Below are positions 35,482-43,240 of a DNA stretch of 64,000 nt, one piece after another. The stretch covers positions 1 through 64,000 of the forward strand of contig NZ_JBEZFP010000014.1 in NCBI RefSeq assembly GCF_040649515.1, given 5' to 3'. The stretch's first letter is position 1, and each line of letters opens with the position of its first letter. Position numbers and translations under genes: made by a program. The DNA comes from Yinghuangia elevatio. Lineage in GTDB: Bacteria > Actinomycetota > Actinomycetes > Streptomycetales > Streptomycetaceae. The notes under the pieces were generated by a model. The model saw nothing but the letters and a program-made list of their open reading frames with translations. It did not search any database and was not told the DNA's origin.

Positions 35482-37163
35482 CGTCAAAATTGGTCCCCGT
35501 CGTATCCGTCGTCGATCTGCGTGTCGGCGTCGCGGACCGACTCCTGGTGGACGGCCTCTCCTTCGACCTGCACCGCGGTCGCGTCCTGGCGCTGGTCGGG
35601 CCGTCGGGCAGCGGCAAGACCACCGGGGCGGCGGCGATCCTCGGCGAGTTCCCGGCGCGAAGCGTGGTGGGTGGAACGGTGACCGTGGACGGGAAGGCGG
35701 TGTCCGCCCGGGAGCCTGTCCCGCCGGGCCCGGTCGCCTACGTTCCGCAGCACCCGGCGGGCGCGCTGGCGCCCGCACTGCGCATCGGACCGGTACTGCG
35801 CGAGATCGCCCGCCGCCATCTCCCGGCCGCCGAACTTGGCCGCCGGGAAAGGCGCGTGCTCGTGCGTGCGGCGGTCGCCTCGGCATTGCGTCAGGTGGGT
35901 CTGCCCGACGACGGGTCCCTGCACCGGCGGTTCCCGCACCAGCTCTCCGGGGGGCAGCAGCAGCGGATCGTGATCGCCCACGCCCTGCTGGCCCGTGCGC
36001 GCGTGGTCGTCGCGGACGAGCCCACCACCGGGCTGGACGCCGTCCTGCGCCGCGAAGTCGCCGACCGTATCCGGGTGTTGGCCGACGACGGGATGGCGGT
36101 GTTGCTGCTGAGCCACGATCTCGACGTGGTCCGCCGCGTCGCCGACGACGTACTCGTGCTGGACCGGGGTCGGCAGGTCGAGTATGGGACCGCCGAGGCG
36201 GTCCTCGGCCGCCCGTCCGCGCCCCTGACCCGGGCACTCGTCGCGGCGGACTGCGGACGCGCCGCGCGCCCGGCCGAGGCCGTGACAGTCCGAGCAGCCG
36301 ATGCCGCCACCCCGCGGGCAGCAGCCGATGCCGTCGCCGCCCAGGCAACGGAAGGGCCGTACGGCGGCCTTCCGGACTCCTCGAGCCGGTCCGTCGACGG
36401 GCTCGTGGTCTCCGAGTTGTCCGCCTGGTACGGCGGTCGCCGACGCGCGGACGCGCTCAGCGACGTCTCACTGCGACTGACCCGCGGCACCTCGCTGGCC
36501 GTGGTCGGGCGGTCGGGCAGCGGCAAGACCACGCTGGCGCGCTGCCTGGTGGGTCTGCACCGGGACCAGCGCGGATCGGTATGCCTGGACGGACAACCGC
36601 TGACCGCCTCGGCCGCGGACCGGAGCCGCGGCGAACTCGCCCGCGTGCAATACGTGTTCCAGGACGCCCGGGCCTCGCTGGACCCCCGCCGCAGCGTGCT
36701 CGACCAGGTGGCCCGGCCAGCCGTACGCCTGCGCGACGCCGATCCGCGTGCCGCCGAGGACCGCGCAGTGCGGATCCTCGCGGCCATGGGTGTCGACGAG
36801 GCCATCGCACGACGCCGCCCGCGGGCACTCTCCGGCGGCGAACTGCGCCGGGCTGCGCTCGCCCGCGCACTCGCGGCCGATCCCGACGTCCTGGTCTGCG
36901 ACGAGATCACCGCGGGCCTGGACCCCTTGGCCCGGGACGCCGTACTCGACCTGCTCGACACCCAACTCCGCGTCCGGGGCCTCGCTTTGCTGGTCATCAC
37001 CCATGAACGCGCGGTCGCCGCCCGGCTCGCCGACCGCATCGCGGTCATGGATTCCGGGCGCATCGTCGACGAGGGGCCGGCCGCCGAACTCCTCGACCGC
37101 CCGACTCACCCGCTGACGGCGGCACTGCTGTCGGCCGACCTCGCGGCGGCCCCGGCGCCTTGA
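35478..37163 (+). CDS. Fused double ATPase of the Opp/Nik-type importer
   Basis: A 561-residue fusion of the two ATPases that most Dpp/Nik importers have as separate subunits. Domain 1 (about 1-255): Walker A GPSGSGKTTGAAAIL, Q-loop AYVPQHPAGAL, signature LSGGQQQRIVIAH, Walker B VVVADEPTTGLDA, switch LLLSHDLDVVRRVAD. A 55-residue Ala/Thr linker follows. Domain 2 (about 315-561): Walker A GRSGSGKTTLARCLVG, Q-loop YVFQDARASLDPRR, signature LSGGELRRAALA, Walker B VLVCDEITAGLDP, switch VITHERAVAARLAD. Both sites look competent. The Cys-rich C-terminal motif seen in the riboswitch-linked homologue is absent. Last gene of the operon, starting at a GTG overlap. Confidence 0.94.
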   Translation: MTSKLVPVVSVVDLRVGVADRLLVDGLSFDLHRGRVLALVGPSGSGKTTGAAAILGEFPARSVVGGTVTVDGKAVSAREPVPPGPVAYVPQHPAGALAPALRIGPVLREIARRHLPAAELGRRERRVLVRAAVASALRQVGLPDDGSLHRRFPHQLSGGQQQRIVIAHALLARARVVVADEPTTGLDAVLRREVADRIRVLADDGMAVLLLSHDLDVVRRVADDVLVLDRGRQVEYGTAEAVLGRPSAPLTRALVAADCGRAARPAEAVTVRAADAATPRAAADAVAAQATEGPYGGLPDSSSRSVDGLVVSELSAWYGGRRRADALSDVSLRLTRGTSLAVVGRSGSGKTTLARCLVGLHRDQRGSVCLDGQPLTASAADRSRGELARVQYVFQDARASLDPRRSVLDQVARPAVRLRDADPRAAEDRAVRILAAMGVDEAIARRRPRALSGGELRRAALARALAADPDVLVCDEITAGLDPLARDAVLDLLDTQLRVRGLALLVITHERAVAARLADRIAVMDSGRIVDEGPAAELLDRPTHPLTAALLSADLAAAPAP

Positions 37164-37200
37164 CGTGTTCTCCGACGGGCGGCGCGACGTACGGCGGTCT

Positions 37201-37256
37201 CCGGGGCACCGGGGCTCCGGGGCACCGGGGCTCCGGGGCACCGGGGCACCGGGGCG
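37201..37256. repeat. 8-bp tandem repeat, seven copies
   Basis: Seven consecutive copies of CCGGGGCA with A/T/G variation at the last base, between the convergent fused-ATPase gene and the MarR-type gene; a possible transcription-slowing element. Confidence 0.9.
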
Positions 37257-37308
37257 ACCCCCTTCGGTGTGCGCCCAGCGTCGGCGCGCAGGCCGGGGCG
37301 GCGCGCTC

Positions 37309-37875
37309 CTACAACTCGTCCGGCGGCTCTCCCGCACCGGCGATCAGCCGGGCCACGATGCGGTCCAATGCGGCCAGGTCTTCCGGCGGCAGCGCGGCCA
37401 GGATCGGAGGCGGCGTGTCGAGGATGGCATCGGCCATCTGCGCGGCCGCAACTCCCGCCTCGGTCGCCGTCACCACACGCTGGCGCCGGTCGGTCGGGTG
37501 CACACTGCGCTCGATCAGCCCGCGGCGCTCCAAGTCGTCCACCACAAGGGTGGTGTACGGCTTGTCGGTGGCCAGCTTCTCCGCGAGTTCACGCATCGTC
37601 AGCGGCCCCTTGGCAAGTCGCCGCAGCGCCTTGCCGCGGACGAAGCTCATGCCCAGCGCCTCGGACACCGCCTTGCGCTTGTCGAAGCGGTTGAGCACCA
37701 GCTCGCGCATGCCCTGCCACGCACGCGCCGCGGCCTCGGCCGCCTCGGCGGCCGCGTCGTCGGCGCCGCCGGGTGCCGCGGCTTCCGGCGGCAGGGCCCG
37801 CGCGCGCCGGGATTCTGCGGGGTCGACGGTGGAGGCGTTCATCGGGGTTCCCGTGCTCTCGGCTCTGGTGACCAT
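37309..37875 (-). CDS. MarR family transcriptional regulator
   Basis: A 188-residue regulator. The winged helix is clear: SEALGMSFVRGKALRRLAKGPLTMRELAEKLATDKPYTTLVVDDLERRGLIERSVHPTDRRQ, where DRR is the wing. A 50-residue Ala-rich N-terminal extension is present; an internal Met at 37842 is an alternative start. It is second in a minus-strand pair with an MFS exporter, 12 bp downstream of it, and most likely represses the pair by binding the concentric palindrome ahead of the exporter gene. Confidence 0.88.
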   Translation of the reverse strand: MVTRAESTGTPMNASTVDPAESRRARALPPEAAAPGGADDAAAEAAEAAARAWQGMRELVLNRFDKRKAVSEALGMSFVRGKALRRLAKGPLTMRELAEKLATDKPYTTLVVDDLERRGLIERSVHPTDRRQRVVTATEAGVAAAQMADAILDTPPPILAALPPEDLAALDRIVARLIAGAGEPPDEL

Positions 37876-37887
37876 CGGACGGTCGGT

Positions 37888-39399
37888 TCAACGGGCGGAC
37901 GCGCGGTCCGCGGACGGCAGTTCACCGGGGCGGCGACCACCCGCCGCGGACTCCGCACCCGTTTCGGACGGGAACGCGGCCGCGGTCCGGGCCGCGCTCG
38001 CGCGGGCTCGCGGGCCGGTCGTGATGATACCGAGCAGGAGCACGGCCACCCCGCAGCCGGTCACGATCCACCAGCCCGTGTGGGTGGCCGCCGCCAGGCC
38101 GTTCCCGACACCGCCGCCCGCCGCACTCGATGCCGCGAGCGTCGAACCGATCACCGCCACGCCGAGCGCCTGGCCGACCTGACGGCTGGTCGAGGCGACC
38201 GCGGAGGCCACCCCGGCCTGCGCACGCGGCATGCCGGACACCGCGGTGTTGGTGATCGGCGCGTTCACCATGCCGAAGCCGAGTCCGAACACGGCGTACG
38301 AGGTGATCAGCAGCGCGGTCGGCGTGTCGTCGCCGAGGCCGGTCAGCAGCAGTCCGCTGACCGCCATCCCGACGCCTGCCACCAGAAGTGGCGGCCGCGG
38401 TCCCACCGCCGCGACCAGCCGCCCCGACAGCGGCGAGCACACCATCGTCGCGACCGCCATGGGCAGCGTGTGCAGCCCTGCCTCGAACGGCGAGTAGCCG
38501 CGTACCTCTTGCAGGTAGAGCGTGTTGAGGAAGAGGAAGCCGGACATCGCCGCGAAGGCGCACACCGCCGTCACGGTCGCGCCGCTGAACGGGACGCTGC
38601 GGAAGAAGCGCGGGTCCAGGAGCGGTTCGGTACGGCGTCCCGAATGGATCACCAGGGCGGCCAGGCTCGCGGCGGACAGCGCGAACAGCCCGACGATCCA
38701 CGGGCTCGCCCACCCGTGGCCCGGGCCCTCGATGATCCCGGAGGTGAGCGCGACCAGGAACACGACGACCAGCACCTGGCCGAGCGGGTCGGAGCGGCGC
38801 GCGTGCGGCGCCTTGGACTCCGGGACGTACCGCGACGTCAGGTACAACGCCGCCGCGGCCACCGGCAGGTTGATCCAGAACACCGAGCGCCAGCCCAGGC
38901 CCTCGACGAGGGCACCGCCGAGCACCGGCCCCAGAGCCATGCTGATGCCGACCACCGCTCCCCACAGGCCGATCGCACGGGCGCGCTCGCGCGGGTCGGT
39001 GAACGTGTTGGTGATGATCGACATCGCGACCGGGTTGAGCATCGAACCGCCGATCGCCTGGACGACGCGGAACGCCACGAGCCACCCGAGCCCAGGAGCC
39101 AGGCCGCAGGCGAGGGAGCCGATCGCGAAGACGATCAGACCCGTGCGGAACACCCGCCGCCGGCCGATCCGGTCCGCGGTGGAACCGGCCGGCATCAGCA
39201 GCCCGGCGAGGACGAGTGTGTACGCGTCCGTGGCCCATTGCAGGCCGGAGACCGAGGCGCCCAGATCGCGGCCGATGGACGGGAGCGCGACGTTCAGGAT
39301 CGTGTTGTCGAGGCCGACGATGAACAGGCTCATGCAGCACGTCGCGAGGATGACCGCCTTGCGGCGGCCGTCGAGCTCGTCGGGTACTCCCTTGGACAC
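37888..39399 (-). CDS. MFS multidrug exporter, DHA2 (14-TM)
   Basis: A 503-residue drug:proton antiporter. VILATCCMSLFIVGLDNTILNVALPS is the first helix with motif D1, STADRIGRRRVFRTG motif A, and AVVGISMALGPVLGGALVEGLGWRSVFWINLP motif C followed by the typical WRxxFxINxP. Fourteen helices can be counted. GTG 39399 is chosen as the start because the sequence upstream is A/T-rich operator DNA; the frame continues upstream without homology. No strong ribosome-binding site is seen, so a leaderless or weakly translated mRNA is possible. Co-transcribed with the MarR-type gene. Confidence 0.9.
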   Translation of the reverse strand: MSKGVPDELDGRRKAVILATCCMSLFIVGLDNTILNVALPSIGRDLGASVSGLQWATDAYTLVLAGLLMPAGSTADRIGRRRVFRTGLIVFAIGSLACGLAPGLGWLVAFRVVQAIGGSMLNPVAMSIITNTFTDPRERARAIGLWGAVVGISMALGPVLGGALVEGLGWRSVFWINLPVAAAALYLTSRYVPESKAPHARRSDPLGQVLVVVFLVALTSGIIEGPGHGWASPWIVGLFALSAASLAALVIHSGRRTEPLLDPRFFRSVPFSGATVTAVCAFAAMSGFLFLNTLYLQEVRGYSPFEAGLHTLPMAVATMVCSPLSGRLVAAVGPRPPLLVAGVGMAVSGLLLTGLGDDTPTALLITSYAVFGLGFGMVNAPITNTAVSGMPRAQAGVASAVASTSRQVGQALGVAVIGSTLAASSAAGGGVGNGLAAATHTGWWIVTGCGVAVLLLGIITTGPRARASAARTAAAFPSETGAESAAGGRRPGELPSADRASAR

Positions 39400-39408
39400 G
39401 CGCGCCCC

Positions 39409-39449
39409 AATCGTTGTAGATCTATAACTGTTATATACATACAACGATT
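39409..39449. promoter_or_regulatory. Concentric palindromic operator upstream of MFS-marR pair
   Basis: Outer arms AATCGTTGTA (39409-39418) and TACAACGATT (39440-39449) are perfect inverse complements; an inner 13-bp perfect palindrome TATAACTGTTATA (39423-39435) has the same centre, 39429. The A/T-rich block lies within 10-50 bp of the exporter start in G/C-rich DNA, so it should contain the promoter and the MarR-type binding site. Confidence 0.8.
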
Positions 39450-39711
39450 CGCGAGGCAAGCCTCGTCCGCCCGTCGGGATCAGGGTCGAAGCATCCGGCA
39501 CGGAGGCGACGGGCCGCCGGCGGCGGGCCGCCTACGAACAGCCCCGGCTTCGCGGATCCGCCCGCACCCGCCGGATGCCCCGCCTGCCGAAATGCAAATG
39601 CGCCGCCCGCAACGGTCTGGCGCGTGCCCCGACTCGGTCACGTGGGCCTTTCCCGGCTTGCCGGGCAGCGGCCGCTCTCCCGGCCTCTGGTACGCGCCTC
39701 CCGGCCACGCC
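39450..39711. other. Intergenic stretch without a gene
   Basis: G/C-rich sequence upstream of the exporter operator and downstream of the minus-strand 157-residue gene. Apart from the hairpin listed at 39712-39743 nothing was recognised. Confidence 0.4.
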
Positions 39712-39743
39712 GTGCGCGGGCGCCCGGGCCGCGGCCCGCGTAC
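39712..39743 (-). terminator. Hairpin downstream of the 157-residue gene
   Basis: A 10-bp stem (GTGCGCGGGC with GCCCGCGTAC, one G-U pair) encloses a 12-base loop, 29 bp past the stop of the minus-strand gene ending at 39773; a perfect 14-bp palindrome CGGGCCGCGGCCCG overlaps it. Confidence 0.6.
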
Positions 39744-39772
39744 AGTCCCCGCGGCAGAGCGGCGGACCGGTG

Positions 39773-40246
39773 TCAGTCGGTGACGAACGGCGCGTATCCC
39801 ACAGGCACTTGATTCACCTGAAGGTCGGAGAAGACCAGGTTCAGGTTGTGCGCATTGGTCTCGATGCGGACCTCGTGAAACTCGATCCCGAGGGCCTTCG
39901 ACCAGCGCCGGGTCGCCGCCGACCCGGGGAGGAGCCGGGCTCCGGGATACAGGCAGTGCCACTTCACACCCCAGACGTACCCGTCGAGGTCGGCGCCGGT
40001 TTCGTGGACGATGAGCCGGTCGTCCAAGGAGACCTTCCACGTCTCCGGCTGCACCGAAGTCTCGCACCGCGCCTCGACGCAGTACCGGAAGAGGTACCGC
40101 AGGTAGGCCGGCGCGACGCCGCTACGGGGATCTGCCGTCATGTAGACGATGACCTCGTAGTCGCGCATGTAGTCGGTGTATCCGTGGTGCACGACAGCGT
40201 GGTCGAAGATCTCGTCCAGCAGTTGTTCGAGTGCATCGGTGTCCAT
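39773..40246 (-). CDS. Hypothetical protein, YxiG-like (tentative)
   Basis: A 157-residue soluble protein, rich in Tyr, His and Trp. Notable segments are LEQLLDEIFDHAVVHHGYTDYMRDYEVIVYM, AYLRYLFRYCVEARCETSV, DRLIVHETGADLDGYVWGVKWHCLYPGARLLPGS and EVRIETNAHNLNLVFSDLQV. The DYMRDYEVxVY and beta-strand rich end recall YxiG-like proteins found in B. subtilis and actinobacterial toxin/immunity regions, but this is only a resemblance from memory. ATG 40246 is chosen; the ribosome site is weak. It stands alone between a MarR-type cluster and the sigma-factor genes. Confidence 0.62.
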   Translation of the reverse strand: MDTDALEQLLDEIFDHAVVHHGYTDYMRDYEVIVYMTADPRSGVAPAYLRYLFRYCVEARCETSVQPETWKVSLDDRLIVHETGADLDGYVWGVKWHCLYPGARLLPGSAATRRWSKALGIEFHEVRIETNAHNLNLVFSDLQVNQVPVGYAPFVTD

Positions 40247-40587
40247 ACCGCCGTTGATACCGCACTCCGCCCTCCGCACTCCGCCCTGCGGAGTGCCGGT
40301 CCGAGGCGGCCGGCCGCGCCACGGGCATCGACCGGTCCGCACCGGCCCTACGGCATCGCAGTCAGGGCTGCGGGACGTGCCGGACAGGTGGCCGTCGCCG
40401 CCGGCCGCCTGCCCGGACATCTACTTGCGGGGCACACCGTCAGGCCGTGGCGAGTGTCGCACCCGAGGACCGCGGAGCCGCACTGTTCCTGCCGACGAGA
40501 CAACTCGGCGGCCGGGCGGGCGGCATGGCGGACGGACAGCACCCCGAGGGCATCGCCCAAGACCCCCAGGACGTCCTGCCGCGATTC
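40247..40587. other. 341-bp spacer, no feature recognised
   Basis: Both strands were read for short genes and hairpins; only frames with Arg/Pro/Ala bias typical of non-coding G/C-rich DNA were seen. Confidence 0.4.
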
Positions 40588-41016
40588 TCACCTCCCTGGG
40601 CGAACATGTGTCCCCGGACGCGATGACCGCGGCCCTGGGTCCTCGGCCTCCTGCCGCGGCTTGCCGAGGGTGCACACCCCGTCGTCGCACCGACGTTCCA
40701 CGCGACCGCGGGAGATGGTCTGCGCCAACCCGATCAGCCAGCACGTGGGGCAGCCGCGAAACGCCACCAGTGCCGACGGCGCCGCGAGCAGGGCGACCGG
40801 GCCCACGACGGGAACCAGGGCGATCGCGCCGACGATCAGCCCGACCCCGATGACGCCGCGGGCCAGATGGCGCGGAACGGAGCGGCTGGCGAAGTTCGTC
40901 GCCGGTGCCGCGGGGCGTACGGCGGCCGCCAGGGCCACCGCTCCCGGCGCGGACCGTACGGCGTGCGCGGTGCCGTCCGCGTGCGCGGTGTCATCCCCGG
41001 CGTTCACGATTTCCAC
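40588..41016 (-). CDS. Cys-containing membrane protein coupled to an ECF sigma factor
   Basis: A 142-residue protein starting at GTG 41016, with AAAGGAG eight bases upstream, inside the end of the sigma-factor gene (13-bp overlap), so the two are translationally coupled. After an Ala-rich N-terminus, RGVIGVGLIVGAIALVPVVGPVALLAAPSALVAF forms one or two membrane segments; the following RGCPTCWLIGLAQTISRG and RRCDDGVCTLG hold four cysteines in two pairs. No HxxxCxxC anti-sigma motif is present. By position it may be the redox- or metal-sensing partner of the sigma factor, but this is inference. Function otherwise unknown. Confidence 0.66.
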   Translation of the reverse strand: MEIVNAGDDTAHADGTAHAVRSAPGAVALAAAVRPAAPATNFASRSVPRHLARGVIGVGLIVGAIALVPVVGPVALLAAPSALVAFRGCPTCWLIGLAQTISRGRVERRCDDGVCTLGKPRQEAEDPGPRSSRPGTHVRPGR

Positions 41017-41678
41017 GGTCCCGGCTCCTTTCCGATCCGTCGCCCGACGACCGCGGCCGGCACCTCGTCCACCGCACCGGCTCCACCCGCTCCAACTGCT
41101 CCATCAGCTCTATCTGCCGGGTCGCCCGCCGCCAGGGCCTGGCGCAGGGCCACGCGTGCTCTGTGCAGCCGCGACTTCATCGCCGCGTTGCTCAGACCGA
41201 GCGAACGGGCGACCGTCCTGCCCGGCAGGCCCTGCACGTCGCGCATGATCAGCACCTGCCGCTGGTCGCGCGGAAGAGCGCTCACCGCGGCCGCGATCAG
41301 CTCCGCTTCCAACGAGCGCAGCACCGCGTCTTCGGCGGACGGTTCCGCGTACGTGTCCGTCTCGGCCGGCGCCTGGTCGCTGCGCGAGACGAGCGTGCGT
41401 ACATGCCGGAGGCACTCGTTGCGCACGATTCGGAACATCCACGACGCGAGCGCGCCGCTGGCCCGCAAGGTGCCGATCTTCCGGTAGAGGATGATCAGCG
41501 CCTCCTGCGCCGCGTCCTCCGCGTCCTGCGGCGAGGCGCACAGCGACATCGCAAACCTGCGCACATGGGGCTGCGATTCCATGACGACCGCGGTCAGCGA
41601 CGTGATGTCACCGTCCTGGGCGGCTTTGATCAGCCGCTCGTCCGGCCAGGAAGGGCGTGGGTTCATGTGCCTACTCAT
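41004..41678 (-). CDS. ECF-type RNA polymerase sigma factor
   Basis: A 224-residue group 4 sigma factor. Region 2 is LIKAAQDGDITSLTAVVMESQPHVRRFAMSLCASPQDAEDAAQEALIILYRKI followed by LRASGALASWMFRIVRNECLRHVR; region 4 is AVSALPRDQRQVLIMRDVQGLPGRTVARSLGLSNAAMKSRLHRARVALRQAL. A 40-residue Ala/Gly tail follows. Start ATG 41678 is preceded by GGGAGG nine bases upstream; a further Met at 41666 is possible. A 28-codon gene lies 40 bp upstream and a coupled Cys-membrane protein follows, so the three probably form one unit. Confidence 0.92.
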   Translation of the reverse strand: MSRHMNPRPSWPDERLIKAAQDGDITSLTAVVMESQPHVRRFAMSLCASPQDAEDAAQEALIILYRKIGTLRASGALASWMFRIVRNECLRHVRTLVSRSDQAPAETDTYAEPSAEDAVLRSLEAELIAAAVSALPRDQRQVLIMRDVQGLPGRTVARSLGLSNAAMKSRLHRARVALRQALAAGDPADRADGAVGAGGAGAVDEVPAAVVGRRIGKEPGPWKS

Positions 41679-41717
41679 ATCGGAACGCCTCCCGCGCGGG
41701 TCCCGCACAGGACCTGG

Positions 41718-41804
41718 TCAGCTGCGGCTCTTGTAGCGCCGCGTCAGGTGCCAACTGCATGCACCCACCAGTAGAGCCCCGATCACAATCAGGCCGACAA
41801 CCAT
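41718..41804 (-). CDS. 28-residue single-span membrane peptide
   Basis: ATG 41804 is preceded by GGGAGGG and opens a 28-codon frame ending at TGA 41718-41720. The peptide MVVGLIVIGALLVGACSWHL with the tail TRRYKSRS is a 17-residue hydrophobic helix containing one Cys, then a strongly basic end, i.e. an N-out/C-in membrane microprotein. It lies 40 bp ahead of the ECF sigma-factor gene on the same strand. Short membrane peptides at this position could regulate the sigma factor or simply mark the promoter-proximal leader. Too short for homology; evidence is the ribosome site, codon use (G/C at third positions) and membrane character. Confidence 0.6.
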   Translation of the reverse strand: MVVGLIVIGALLVGACSWHLTRRYKSRS

Positions 41805-41957
41805 GGATGTTCCCTCCCACTTCCCCCGGCCCGTTCGGCCGGTACACGAACAAGAGGCGGCAGGGAGCGAAAAGGATTCCGCACGGGCCCAAGTTTTCCG
41901 GGAGCCGTGGAACAGGACCGAGGCCGGGAGGGTCGAACCCGGTAGGGACCGATCCGG

Positions 41958-41993
41958 CGTAGGCCGCCCAGGGGTTCGCCGGGGCGGCCTACG
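41958..41993 (-). terminator. Hairpin terminator of the DUF4328 gene
   Basis: CGTAGGCCGCCC (41958-41969) and GGGCGGCCTACG (41982-41993) are perfect 12-base arms around a 12-base loop, 25 bp beyond the stop of the minus-strand gene ending at 42018. Confidence 0.85.
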
Positions 41994-42017
41994 CGGTGCT
42001 GCGGGAGCGGTTGTGGA

Positions 42018-42944
42018 TCAGGCGCCGCGGGCGGCCTGGGCGGCGCTGATGCGCCGGACGACCATGATCGCGAGCACGCCGGCCACGACGAGCAGGCCGT
42101 ACCCGGCGGCCAGAAGCCAGTCGGCCGTCTGCCACGCGTCGAGGTCCTCGGCCTTGGTCAGCTTGGGCATGCCGTCCTCGTTGCCGTCGTCGCCGCGGGT
42201 GAACGTACCGGCGAAGAACAGCACCTCGGAGACCACGAAGACGAGCCACCACGCGAGGATCAGGGTCTTGCCCGACCGCTGCTCGGCCGGTGAACCGGTC
42301 GGCTCGGAGCCGCGCCAGACGTCGTCGACGACGAGCTTGGGCAGCACGAGGTTCGCGAGCGGGACGAACCATCCGCCGATCGCCCACCCGGCACCGAGCT
42401 TGCCGTGCGGCGGCGGCCCGAACAGTTCGATGTTCTTGCGCGCGCGGTGCAGCCAGATCATGAACACGATGCCGGCCGCCAGGAAGACCAGCATGCTGAT
42501 GCCGGTCGCGCTCACGAACGCGTCGGCGTCGTCAGCGTCCTCCTTGGACTTGAGTTCGCCGTCCAGGACGTCGCCGACCAGCATGGCGCGCTGGACGTAC
42601 GCGAACACCGACAACACGGCGCCGGCGATCGTGACGCCGATGAGGACGTTGAGCGCGGTGACCATCGAGCTGACCCGGCGGATCTGGCCCTGGCCCGGAC
42701 CCTGCATGCCCCAGTCTCCGGGCGGCGGAGGTGCGGCCGGGTAGGGCTGGCCGTACTGCTGCCCCGGGTAGGGCTGTTGGCCCTGGTACTGCTGCCCCGA
42801 ATACGGCTCGCCGCCCTGCTGCCGGCCCCCGTAGGGCTGCTGACCGGGCGGGTACCCCTGCGGGGACCCCGCCGGGTTCTGCTGACCTGCCCCCGGACAC
42901 CCGACGGCATGGGTTCCCTCGCCGCCGCAGTACGGACATGCCAT
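42018..42944 (-). CDS. DUF4328 membrane protein with Gln/Gly/Pro/Tyr-rich N-terminus
   Basis: A 308-residue membrane protein. It starts with a Cys knuckle MACPYCGGEGTHAVGCPG, continues with a low-complexity segment of GQQPY/GGRQQ/GQQYQ units (residues about 20-75), then DUF4328: helices MVTALNVLIGVTIAGAVLSVFAY, GISMLVFLAAGIVFMIWLHRARKNIELFG, the signature GWAIGGWFVPLANLVLPKLVVDDVWRGSEP, and two further helices. Family function is unknown. The CxxCx8C start suggests zinc binding, as in zinc-ribbon-tagged actinobacterial membrane proteins. ATG 42944 is preceded by GAGGGGAAG. Confidence 0.85.
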   Translation of the reverse strand: MACPYCGGEGTHAVGCPGAGQQNPAGSPQGYPPGQQPYGGRQQGGEPYSGQQYQGQQPYPGQQYGQPYPAAPPPPGDWGMQGPGQGQIRRVSSMVTALNVLIGVTIAGAVLSVFAYVQRAMLVGDVLDGELKSKEDADDADAFVSATGISMLVFLAAGIVFMIWLHRARKNIELFGPPPHGKLGAGWAIGGWFVPLANLVLPKLVVDDVWRGSEPTGSPAEQRSGKTLILAWWLVFVVSEVLFFAGTFTRGDDGNEDGMPKLTKAEDLDAWQTADWLLAAGYGLLVVAGVLAIMVVRRISAAQAARGA

Positions 42945-43240
42945 GAGTACTTCCCCTCGAAGTCGGCCGATCGGACGGTACGGAGCTCTTGCCGCGGGCG
43001 GGTCGTGACGACGCGGTCCGCGAGCCACAGCCCCCGTTGCGGACCACGCAGCAGTACTACCCGGGAAGTCGGGGCCAAACGACACGCCGAGACCGCTACT
43101 TCACCAGCCCTCGCATCGGCCGCACGCGCCGCCGCTGTCGCCCGGACGCCCGGCACTGCGGCCGGCTGACCGAGGAAGCACACCCTGGGCCGACTCTCAC
43201 CCGTCGCCTTGACGGCCGCGAGTTTCGACACTCTGCCGGG

